64,000 nucleotides of DNA from Olsenella sp. KGMB02461 (GTDB taxonomy: Bacteria > Actinomycetota > Coriobacteriia > Coriobacteriales > Atopobiaceae). Of this stretch, positions 1 through 6,366 are shown one piece after another. The DNA lies in the NCBI RefSeq assembly GCF_012584445.1, contig NZ_JABAHI010000008.1, positions 434,001 through 498,000 of the forward strand, given 5' to 3'. Made by a program: the position numbers and the translations under genes. The first letter of the stretch is position 1. The number at the start of each line of letters is the position of its first letter. The notes under the pieces are model-generated. The model was given only the letters and a program-made list of their open reading frames with translations, was not told the origin of the DNA and made no database searches.

Positions 1-115
1 TGCGGTTGTGCAACTCCCAATTCTGCAGGAGCATTGAGCGCACTTCACCGATCTCCCGATTAATTCTGTCCACTGCTGCAGTTTCACGGCGAGCCACATT
101 TTCAGAAGACGGCAC
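1..115 (-). CDS. possible 3'-truncated (by window edge) helical protein
   Basis: The minus strand is open from a GTG at 115 to the left edge of the window. The GTG follows a purine-rich GGGGGGAGG at about 12 bases. The visible residues include a charged helix (AVDRINREIGEVRSMLLQN) that looks like real protein rather than noise. Upstream of the GTG the same frame stays open and hydrophobic to an in-frame TAG near 181, so this could also be the surviving part of a longer, broken gene. No family is recognised. The call rests on residue character alone and is weak. Confidence 0.3.
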   Translation of the reverse strand, partial: MPSSENVARRETAAVDRINREIGEVRSMLLQNWELHNR

Positions 116-764
116 AAAACGCCTATACCTCCCCCCTATGACATTTAGATACAGCAAACCTCCAATGCCATAGATAAGCTACTCATGGACAATCTTGGTA
201 ACACGGCCTAGGCCACCACCAGAACGCATGGACCATTTAACAGAGGCGATTTTTTCAGCCACAAGGACACCTAATGTATTTTTTCAATTATAGATCTTCT
301 GGAGTAGCACCTAGGACAAAGGGCTATGGTCCCTGCGACTCATGGAAATACCCTGGACTCGATGAGTTCCGGAATCCAATAAAGCCGCAATATTGCACTG
401 CCTGGATCCAAGAGCTCTATCACTGAAAGATGCCCTGCTTCATGACAAGCGCTATGAGCGCAACGTATGTAGTCCCACGCACATGCGCTCTCTCGCTAAT
501 CTATTACCTTTTCGCAAGCAGACCAAGTTGTTCCTTCAGCATGATCCTGGAGCGTCTTCAAGAGTTCCTCGGTAGTAGTGAGCTTGTGTCATTGAAGCGG
601 CTACAGGTGAACCACCGGCTACACAGCAGAGACATCAGGAGCAAATCATCGTGATTCAACCCTCGATATCATGCCGATTTGCTCCAAGGTTGCTCTTCTA
701 GAGGACGTTTTGTCTGAGCCAATACCTTGAATAGGAAACAACAGAATCTAGAAGGAGGTTGGCA
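116..764. other. non-coding or decayed stretch left of the recombinase
   Basis: No convincing gene is visible on either strand. Short open frames exist (for example around 393-575 and 430-654 on the plus strand) but lack a good ribosome-binding site and have no recognisable composition. The stretch is closer to the AT-richer accessory composition than to the core, and may hold eroded remains of an earlier mobile element. Confidence 0.4.
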
Positions 765-1382
765 ATGGATAGTACAACATATGGTTATGCTCGCGTTTCG
801 GCTAAAGATCAGTATCTCGACAGGCAGATCATCGCCCTCGAGGAATTTCCGGTGCGAAAGGACAAGATATACGCCGATAAGGCAAGCGGCAAGAATTTCG
901 ATCGCCCGGCATATAAGCAGCTGGTCTCCAAGATCAATCCAGGGGATGTGATTGTTGTTAAGAGCATTGACAGACTCGGGAGAAACTACAACGAGATACT
1001 CGAGGAGTGGCGCTTTATCACAAAGGAGAAGCAGTGCGCGATAGTGATCATCGACATGCCTCTTCTCGACACACGGGTGATATCAGGCGGATTGACCGGG
1101 GTTTTCATAGCCGACCTCGTCCTTCAGATACTCAGCTACGTTGCGCAGGTCGAACGTGATAACACCAAACAAAGGCAAGCCGAAGGCATAGCAGCGGCAA
1201 AGGCTCGAGGGGTCCGTTTCGGTAGACCCCCTAAGAAGCGGCCAAAGAATTACATGGAAGTCAAGAAAGCCTTTCTTACGGGAGTATTAACGCGAAAAGA
1301 GGCGGCGGCCAAGTTGCAGGTCGGAACAACAACGCTTTCAAAGTGGATCAAAGAAGACGGAAACCAACATGTTTACCGATAG
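765..1382 (+). CDS. small serine recombinase (resolvase/invertase family)
   Basis: The protein (205 aa) has the resolvase catalytic N-terminus YARVSAKDQ with nucleophile Ser12, the SIDRLGRN arginine segment near residues 65-72, a long E-helix (VERDNTKQRQAEGIAAAKARG) and a C-terminal helix-turn-helix (TRKEAAAKLQVGTTTLSKWI). Length and domain order match the small resolvase/DNA invertase type rather than the large serine integrases. ATG 765 is chosen over the in-frame TTG 759 because GGAGG at 754-758 sits six bases from the ATG. It probably catalyses site-specific resolution or inversion of nearby DNA. Its neighbour downstream is the peptide-maturase operon, and a strong inverted repeat covers its stop codon. 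Whether it moves the island or switches it cannot be told from sequence. Confidence 0.9.
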   Translation: MDSTTYGYARVSAKDQYLDRQIIALEEFPVRKDKIYADKASGKNFDRPAYKQLVSKINPGDVIVVKSIDRLGRNYNEILEEWRFITKEKQCAIVIIDMPLLDTRVISGGLTGVFIADLVLQILSYVAQVERDNTKQRQAEGIAAAKARGVRFGRPPKKRPKNYMEVKKAFLTGVLTRKEAAAKLQVGTTTLSKWIKEDGNQHVYR

Positions 1383-1402
1383 TCAACTTGTTGGTTTCTG
1401 TC
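1356..1402. repeat. 14-bp inverted repeat over the recombinase stop codon
   Basis: Arms 1356-1369 and 1389-1402 (GACGGAAACCAACA and TGTTGGTTTCTGTC) are complementary with one G-U pair, leaving a 19-base spacer that contains the recombinase stop. No T-run follows, so it is a poor intrinsic terminator. It could be a recombinase-binding site or an RNA hairpin at the end of the transcript. Confidence 0.6.
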
Positions 1403-1748
1403 GTTCCACCGATAAGGCATTATGCTCTATCCGATAAGTCAAACTCCCATGGGCAATCGATGCCATTCTCTACATACATAGACCCAGGTCGAGCGGCGTT
1501 GGTTGGGATGCAGATGCGACGGCTCCCGAAGCGATATTGTCCTGCTTTTGTGCGGCGATTCGGTAATAACTACACGTGTGCCTAGCTTTCAGAAGATTCT
1601 CGGCAAACGTAAAAGTAGACATTTTCGTCTATCCGAAATAAAACGGAAATGGTTAACGATCGATCTAAAAACTCTAGTTAAGGATTGTAGCAGATAATTA
1701 AGGTACTCCCTTCCGCAAATGTCTACCTTTACGGAAGGGGTGAGAAGA
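1403..1748 (+). promoter_or_regulatory. upstream region of the peptide-maturase operon
   Basis: No gene is seen between the recombinase and the radical SAM gene. The stretch holds a direct repeat CCGATAAG at 1409-1416 and 1431-1438, 22 bases apart (two helical turns), a small inverted repeat TAGAC/GTCTA at 1616-1631, and the hairpin at 1708-1739. The operon promoter must lie here unless it is read through from the recombinase, but no clear -35/-10 pair stands out. Confidence 0.4.
1708..1739 (+). promoter_or_regulatory. hairpin that would cover the ribosome-binding site of the radical SAM gene
   Basis: Arms CCCTTCCG (1708-1715) and CGGAAGGG (1732-1739) form a perfect 8-bp stem. The 3' arm is the purine-rich sequence GGAAGGGG (1733-1740) that best serves as ribosome-binding site for the GTG at 1749. 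Folding would hide it, so translation may be conditional. Confidence 0.5.
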
Positions 1749-3140
1749 GTGACTACACCATACAAAGTTTCTAAATATATCATTAGCCAGCCGCTCGATG
1801 AACATTCTATGCTGGTCTACAGCACACTCACCTCATCCCTTGTGTTATTGGAAAATGATCTGTACACAACCTATTTCGAAAACGCCTCTTTTGAAGACGA
1901 ATCCCTATGCCGACAGCTTGAAGAGATGGGCTTTTTGGCCGATGCTCAGCAGCCATCTCAGCTGTCTCAGCTATTGGACATAAGGAAGAGCGTCGTTGAG
2001 ACCGATGGCATTACGAGCATTACGATCGCACCGACGATGGAATGCAATGCAAGGTGCTATTACTGTTTCGAACGCGGCGCAAGGCGCGGGACGATGAGCC
2101 TTGAAACCGCCGATGCCCTCGTTGATTTCCTTGATAAAAACTGCCTGTCGCGAGAGTTGTATATCGCTTGGTTTGGCGGCGAGCCTCTGCTTGCTACTGA
2201 TGTGATAGACCACATAGTCGATGGTCTTCTCGATCGAGATATCTATGTCGAATCAACAATCACAACCAACGGGATACTGACCAACGAGAAACTTCTTCAG
2301 AAGTTCAAAAAGTGGAATGTCTCGCGAGTGCAGATCTCTCTTGACGGTATCGGCGATGCGTATGGAAGGATAAAGCGCTTCGAGAACATCGAGGGTGACC
2401 CTTTCGAGCTAATCGTTGGGATAATCTCGATGCTGCTCGATTCGGGGATGAGTGTCCATATCCGACTCAACTACAAGAGCACCGATGAAAGCGAAGTCAA
2501 GGAAGCTTTCGACTATTTCCACCGACGCTACGGTAGCCATGAAAACCTTTACCTGTATGGAGCGCCTCTCGACCTCCCTGAGATCAAGGGGTACTCAGAG
2601 TTCGATCGTGAAGAAGGCGACATCTTTCATAACGTGCTTCGAATGTCGCTCGATCACGGATACGAAAATGACGAGCTGAATTATCGCGACGGTGTGAACA
2701 TCTCGGAAGATTACAACGTTGCCCTTGGTGAACTTATGTTATCGCCTTTCCCCGCTTCGTGCCTCATGGCAGACAGGTGGAGGTTCGTCGTAGACGACCA
2801 AGGCATCCTGTACAAATGCCAAAAGCACCTCGGAAAGCCCAAATACTCCTGCGGTGACGTATTCGGTGGCTTGAAGGAGAACGCATATTTCAAGTACTAC
2901 GCAACCAGCGAACTTCATGACGAGTCATGCGCCGACTGCCCGATTTTCCCAATCTGCCAAGGCGGATGCAATGCGAATCGACTTCTGTACGGCGACAAAT
3001 TCGCATGCCCGCCGTCAAAGACAATCATGAAAAAGCTTGTCATGGACTACTACAGGCTTCTGTCCGACGACCATCGGGACGGAGAGGATATGGCAATCGA
3101 GATGCCACTGGAAGGAGGACAAAATGAGGATTATCTCTAA
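1749..3140 (+). CDS. radical SAM/SPASM peptide maturase
   Basis: The radical SAM core has the CX3CX2C iron-sulfur motif CNARCYYC (about residues 99-106 from GTG 1749), followed by the WFGGEPLL S-adenosylmethionine-binding segment. The C-terminal third is Cys-rich (CADCPIFPICQGGC plus further Cys at CLMADRW and KYSCGD), the SPASM pattern that binds auxiliary clusters. Such enzymes modify ribosomal peptides, typically making Cys thioether or carbon-carbon links. GTG 1749 is preferred over ATG 1719 because GGAAGGGG lies eight bases upstream, while ATG 1719 has no site at normal spacing; if ATG is used the protein is 473 aa. The start VTTPYKVSKYI also fits peptide maturases. Its last 17 bases overlap the precursor gene in another frame, a strong sign that the two work together. 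The exact bond formed is not predictable. Confidence 0.88.
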   Translation: MTTPYKVSKYIISQPLDEHSMLVYSTLTSSLVLLENDLYTTYFENASFEDESLCRQLEEMGFLADAQQPSQLSQLLDIRKSVVETDGITSITIAPTMECNARCYYCFERGARRGTMSLETADALVDFLDKNCLSRELYIAWFGGEPLLATDVIDHIVDGLLDRDIYVESTITTNGILTNEKLLQKFKKWNVSRVQISLDGIGDAYGRIKRFENIEGDPFELIVGIISMLLDSGMSVHIRLNYKSTDESEVKEAFDYFHRRYGSHENLYLYGAPLDLPEIKGYSEFDREEGDIFHNVLRMSLDHGYENDELNYRDGVNISEDYNVALGELMLSPFPASCLMADRWRFVVDDQGILYKCQKHLGKPKYSCGDVFGGLKENAYFKYYATSELHDESCADCPIFPICQGGCNANRLLYGDKFACPPSKTIMKKLVMDYYRLLSDDHRDGEDMAIEMPLEGGQNEDYL

Positions 3141-3237
3141 GGTAACGAAGGAGAACGCCCTTAAGGAGCTCAAAACCCGGGCAATGGCTTGCTCGCCACA
3201 CTCCATGTGCCCCAAGTGTCTCCGTGGACGTGGTTAG
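3124..3237 (+). CDS. ribosomal precursor peptide, Cys-rich core, LRGRG tail
   Basis: This 37-residue peptide starts at ATG 3124 behind GGAGG and overlaps the end of the radical SAM gene. It has a basic leader-like N-terminus (MRIISKVTKENALKELK) and a core holding three Cys, ACSPHSMCPKC, ending CLRGRG. A tiny Cys peptide directly after a SPASM enzyme is the usual layout of sactipeptide or ranthipeptide-type RiPP loci, so it is very likely the maturase substrate. The Leu-Arg-Gly-Arg-Gly end resembles the ubiquitin tail Leu-Arg-Leu-Arg-Gly-Gly, and an E1, E2-like protein and JAMM protease follow. That it is adenylated at its C-terminal Gly is inference. A palindrome lies seven bases after its stop. 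Confidence 0.8.
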   Translation: MRIISKVTKENALKELKTRAMACSPHSMCPKCLRGRG

Positions 3238-3243
3238 ATGCCA

Positions 3244-3267
3244 GGAAGGGCGCACGTGCGCCCTTCC
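3244..3267 (+). promoter_or_regulatory. perfect 24-bp palindrome after the precursor gene, likely attenuator or mRNA stabiliser
   Basis: GGAAGGGCGCAC is followed directly by its reverse complement, and AGATG/CATCT at 3236-3240 and 3267-3271 could lengthen the stem. There is no T-run, so full termination is unlikely. A partial terminator or 3' stabiliser here would raise precursor dosage above that of the downstream enzymes, as in many RiPP operons. The GGAAGGG word is shared with the hairpin at 1708-1739. Confidence 0.6.
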
Positions 3268-3352
3268 ATCTCAATCCTCGCTTTAAACATTTAACGCAAT
3301 CGGGGCCGCATCCGCTCCGAAACGATATCGAGCATATCCCTAAGGAGGAACG

Positions 3353-3544
3353 ATGATATACGCCCCTTATATTCGCCTCGCATCGAATGCCGATGCCGCA
3401 GCGGCAAAACGGAAAGAGATCGCGGAACGCCTTCGTAAGGGAGAAGAGGTCCGCATCACGAACTCTGGGCAGGTTGTTGAGCCGACAAATCCCGAAGCAG
3501 TCGGCGGCAAGACCCTCAAAGCCCCTGAAGGCAAGCTAGCTTAG
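3353..3544 (+). CDS. small 63-residue protein of unknown function
   Basis: The gene starts at ATG 3353 with AAGGAGG at ideal distance and lies between the precursor and the E2-like gene. The sequence predicts a short strand (IYAPYIRLA), a charged helix (residues about 13-30), a strand (EEVRITNSGQVVEP) and a flexible end. A Val-Gly-Gly occurs at about residues 50-52 with an eleven-residue tail after it. That arrangement recalls ubiquitin-like precursors trimmed by a JAMM protease, but the protein is shorter than a beta-grasp domain and no homology is recognised. It may instead be a second peptide substrate, an adaptor or a regulator. Function unknown. Confidence 0.75.
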   Translation: MIYAPYIRLASNADAAAAKRKEIAERLRKGEEVRITNSGQVVEPTNPEAVGGKTLKAPEGKLA

Positions 3545-3553
3545 GGGCGAGAA

Positions 3554-4018
3554 ATGAGCGGATTCTACTGGTATCAAAGAAACCCGCAGCTCTTCGAAGC
3601 GGAAAAGCTTGCCATGCGTGAGAACTTTCCTAACTTCACACTGGAAAGACTCGAAGACGGAAGAATTTGCTGGGTGGGCGATCTGAACCCACGCGGAGAC
3701 ACTGGTGGGGTTTGGACCCTTATGGTCGTGTACGACCATAACCACCCTCACAACAACACGTATGGAGGCTCCCTCAGGGTCTACTCGGTCAAGCCAGACC
3801 TGAACGACCTCTACAGGGCCGCAGGATCCTTGCCTCATGTGCTGCGCGATGCTAATGGCGATTTATACATGTGCACCGCCAGACCCGAGGACGTCGACTC
3901 GGGAAACGTTGCGACCTCTGCTGCGAAAGCACTCGGATGGGCTGCGAAATGGATATTCATTGTTGAAGAGTGGCTAGAAGGAGACCTTGGAGATGAAGTC
4001 TTCAAGCATACTTACTAA
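3554..4018 (+). CDS. E2-like (ubiquitin-conjugating-fold) protein
   Basis: The 154-residue protein follows the layout of prokaryotic E2-like families: an N-terminal helix, a strand meander (RICWVGDLNP, GGVWTLMVVYDHNHP, SLRVYSVKP), then a His (His95 in LPHVL) followed by a candidate catalytic Cys107 in GDLYMCTA, and C-terminal helices with Trp133 (KWIFIVEEWLEG). The His-x11-Cys spacing and the dG.L.mC pattern are what E2 proteins show around the active Cys. It lies directly before the JAMM protease and E1 genes, whose products are its expected partners. Expected role: accept an activated peptide or ubiquitin-like protein from the E1 as a thioester. The assignment is by pattern; a structure-based comparison would settle it. 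Confidence 0.68.
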   Translation: MSGFYWYQRNPQLFEAEKLAMRENFPNFTLERLEDGRICWVGDLNPRGDTGGVWTLMVVYDHNHPHNNTYGGSLRVYSVKPDLNDLYRAAGSLPHVLRDANGDLYMCTARPEDVDSGNVATSAAKALGWAAKWIFIVEEWLEGDLGDEVFKHTY

Positions 4019-4976
4019 TATCGGAAGCCGCCTAGCATCCGACAGATGCAAACCAAAGGTCGTTTTCTCGGCTCGTGCATATGCGACGTTGCTCTCGGAG
4101 GTACTGGACGAGGTTAAAACCGAAACGGGCGGTGTGCTGCTCGGTTATTGGGACAATGGTGTCTGCCAAGTGGTCGAGAGCATCGATCCCGGTCCTTCCT
4201 CGCGTTTCGAGGTCGCCTATTTCGAATACGATCAGGACTACGTCAACCATCTCATAAACAAGGTGTCGAGAATATACGATAGGCAACTGGACCTCGTAGG
4301 GTTGTGGCATCGTCATCCTGGTTCATTTGACAGGTTTTCAGCAACCGATGACGAAACAAACCTGAAGTACGCGTCTTTGAGCGATCATGGCGCTATCTCT
4401 GCGCTGGTGAACATTGACCCTCATTTCAGACTGACGGTCTATCACGCCATGGCACACCCCCTCCGTTACGAAAGAATCCCCTATGAGGTGTTGGAGCGCT
4501 GCAATGACAGCATTCAGGCACCCTATTCGAATGCCCCAAAGCGAGTGCTCCAGATTGAAAGGGCGCTAAACAAATCGTCGGCCTCCCACGAAACCAAAGG
4601 CCAACCTAATACACTTCATTCGAAATCTGTTCGTGAAGCACTGGAAGCCTTCTTAGCGAAACGTGCGACGTCAGAGATGGCCAACGTTCAAATTGGGACG
4701 GTTGAGACATGGGCAGATGAGGATTTCATCCTTCTTCTTTCTGCATTAGAGAGTGATTTGGGCGAGCTCGAGAAAAAGGGCATCGGTACTACCCTGCAGC
4801 CGGATGGATGCAGACAGCTCACCTTGGTTGCGGAAGACGGATATGGGGATTCGTCAAGAGTCATCGAGGGATTCCAAATTTTTGATGATGGGAAGATACT
4901 CTTCTTGATTGAGGGTCAGACCTACTTCTACAAACCGGGACTGCTCTCTCTGGCATGTAAGGACGCCTCGCTATGA
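3993..4976 (+). CDS. JAMM/JAB (Mov34/MPN/PAD-1) metallopeptidase with extra C-terminal domain
   Basis: A complete JAMM zinc-peptidase signature is present: Glu44 in TETGGVLLG, then WHRHPGSFDRFSATDD with His106, His108, Ser116 and Asp119 (H-x-H-x7-S-x2-D). The family cleaves isopeptide or peptide bonds after ubiquitin-like tails. ATG 3993 is chosen because AAGGAG lies nine bases upstream; a TTG at 3987 is too close to it. The gene overlaps the E2-like gene by 26 bases and the E1 by 4, so the three are translationally coupled. Residues about 215-327 form an additional domain of unknown nature. It may deconjugate a modifier, or process the 63-residue protein or the matured peptide. Confidence 0.9.
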   Translation: MKSSSILTNIGSRLASDRCKPKVVFSARAYATLLSEVLDEVKTETGGVLLGYWDNGVCQVVESIDPGPSSRFEVAYFEYDQDYVNHLINKVSRIYDRQLDLVGLWHRHPGSFDRFSATDDETNLKYASLSDHGAISALVNIDPHFRLTVYHAMAHPLRYERIPYEVLERCNDSIQAPYSNAPKRVLQIERALNKSSASHETKGQPNTLHSKSVREALEAFLAKRATSEMANVQIGTVETWADEDFILLLSALESDLGELEKKGIGTTLQPDGCRQLTLVAEDGYGDSSRVIEGFQIFDDGKILFLIEGQTYFYKPGLLSLACKDASL

Positions 4977-6130
4977 TGCTTTCCTCTGACGCCAGAAGAC
5001 AGATAAACAAGGCCCTTGTGCCCGAAGCGGTATTTGAAGATGGTTACGCCGGGGAGTTGAGGGCGAGCTTCCATGCCTCATCGGGCATTCTCAACATATA
5101 TCCATGCGATGTTCCCATAGCAGAAGAAGGCTTACTTAGGGGATGCTGTGACTTCCCGGACCGCAACTTGGAAGATGGGACGGATTACGATTTCCGCATC
5201 GTTCTTGATGAGGAATGTAAGAGGTCGGTTCTCTTCCGGGGCGAGAAGTACGAGGTGCAACCGTATGACTTGGTTCAAAACGTGTTCTCAAGGAACGGCG
5301 GCCTGATAGAGTCGGAAATAATGGCGGATAAAGCCGTGGCGATCTTTGGCTGTGGTTCTGTAGGGAGTCTGATTGCACTGGCGCTTGCACGCGTTGGAGT
5401 GGGCAACTTCCTGCTTGTCGACAATGACGTGCTTGAGTATCACAACATCTGCAGGCATCAATGTGGCATTCACGAGGTCGGTGAGTATAAGGTCGACGCA
5501 GTGAAAGCCCGAATCCTAGACATCAACCCAACAGCCCATGTGGAAGTGTGCGCAACGCTGGCAGAATACGCTCCGAAGGCGCTGTGGGATCGATGGGTCG
5601 GCGAAAAGCGAGCCTTGTGCGTCGGATGTGCGGACAACCGCGAGGCTGACGTATATGTGAATGGACTGTGCCTGTACTACTCGTCACCGTTTGTCAGCAT
5701 CGGCTTCTGGGAGAGGGCGTTTGCCGGAGAGATTTTCTACTGGCTTCCTGATTCGCAGATGACTTGCTACAAGTGCGCCCTGGGCGACGGCTCGCTTACC
5801 AGCAGAAACTCCGCTAGAAGGAGACTCTACACGACTCAAGAAAAACTAAAAGACGTCCATTTCGAGCCGGGAATCGCTGTCGATATCGATTTTGTCACAA
5901 ATATTGGGGCAAAAGTCGCCATAGACATCCTCAATATCGGCAATGACCGCTTCACGCAAAGGCTACTCCCAGAGCTCCAGCAATATACGCTTGTCTGTAA
6001 CACCAACAATCCTGCCATAGGTGGGAAGATGGCAGAGATATTTAGCTATCCATTGCAGGTGACCACTTCCTTAAAAGTCACTCCTCTACCTGGCTGCGAT
6101 TGCTGCAAAGAAGATGGAAGACATGAGTGA
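4973..6130 (+). CDS. ThiF/E1-like adenylating enzyme
   Basis: The Rossmann-type adenylation domain starts near residue 121: VAIFGCGSVGS (nucleotide loop 126-131), acidic VDNDVLEYHNICRHQ with Asp150 and the Arg finger Arg161, Lys173 in EYKVDAV and Asp221 in GCADN. Zinc is probably held by CYKC (265-268) and CDCC (375-378). A separate ~110-residue N-terminal domain precedes it. E1 enzymes of this family adenylate the C-terminal Gly of ubiquitin-like proteins, or of a short peptide as in MccB of microcin C7. The ATGA overlap with the JAMM gene and the adjacent E2-like gene indicate one conjugation or processing module. No large catalytic-Cys domain is visible, so thioester formation on the E1 itself is uncertain. 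Confidence 0.9.
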   Translation: MMLSSDARRQINKALVPEAVFEDGYAGELRASFHASSGILNIYPCDVPIAEEGLLRGCCDFPDRNLEDGTDYDFRIVLDEECKRSVLFRGEKYEVQPYDLVQNVFSRNGGLIESEIMADKAVAIFGCGSVGSLIALALARVGVGNFLLVDNDVLEYHNICRHQCGIHEVGEYKVDAVKARILDINPTAHVEVCATLAEYAPKALWDRWVGEKRALCVGCADNREADVYVNGLCLYYSSPFVSIGFWERAFAGEIFYWLPDSQMTCYKCALGDGSLTSRNSARRRLYTTQEKLKDVHFEPGIAVDIDFVTNIGAKVAIDILNIGNDRFTQRLLPELQQYTLVCNTNNPAIGGKMAEIFSYPLQVTTSLKVTPLPGCDCCKEDGRHE

Positions 6131-6365
6131 CTCATATGCATGCGAAGAGCTCCAAAGCCTCTGCGCCGAAATGGGCTATGCCCTTGTCAGCTTGAGATCC
6201 AAATGGGAACCCCTGCTGGCAGATGCTCCCGATGATCCGAAAATCCAAGAGATTGACGAAAAGTGCATGAGGCCACTGAAGATCGACTGTCTTCAACTAA
6301 TCAGATCCCTACTTAATCTCGCGAACGCACTGAACGATCCTCTCATGAGCAAGGTGGTTTCCTAA
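6114..6365 (+). CDS. small helical protein of unknown function
   Basis: The 83-residue product is predicted almost wholly helical, with two helices around residues 8-35 and 43-80 separated by a Pro/Asp-rich turn (DAPDDPKI). The first part overlaps the end of the E1 gene by 17 bases; ATG 6123 is an alternative start three codons in. Size, the two-helix layout and a position directly before an EssC-like ATPase are compatible with a WXG100-like or chaperone role, but the Trp-x-Gly motif is absent. No family recognised. Confidence 0.7.
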   Translation: MEDMSDSYACEELQSLCAEMGYALVSLRSKWEPLLADAPDDPKIQEIDEKCMRPLKIDCLQLIRSLLNLANALNDPLMSKVVS

Positions 6366-6366
6366 C

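Noticed and set aside
3353-6130. PRTRC-type plasmid cassette
   Set aside because: The order small protein, E2-like, JAMM, ThiF is similar, but no ParB-like protein or other PRTRC genes are present and the surroundings are ESX-like and RiPP-like.
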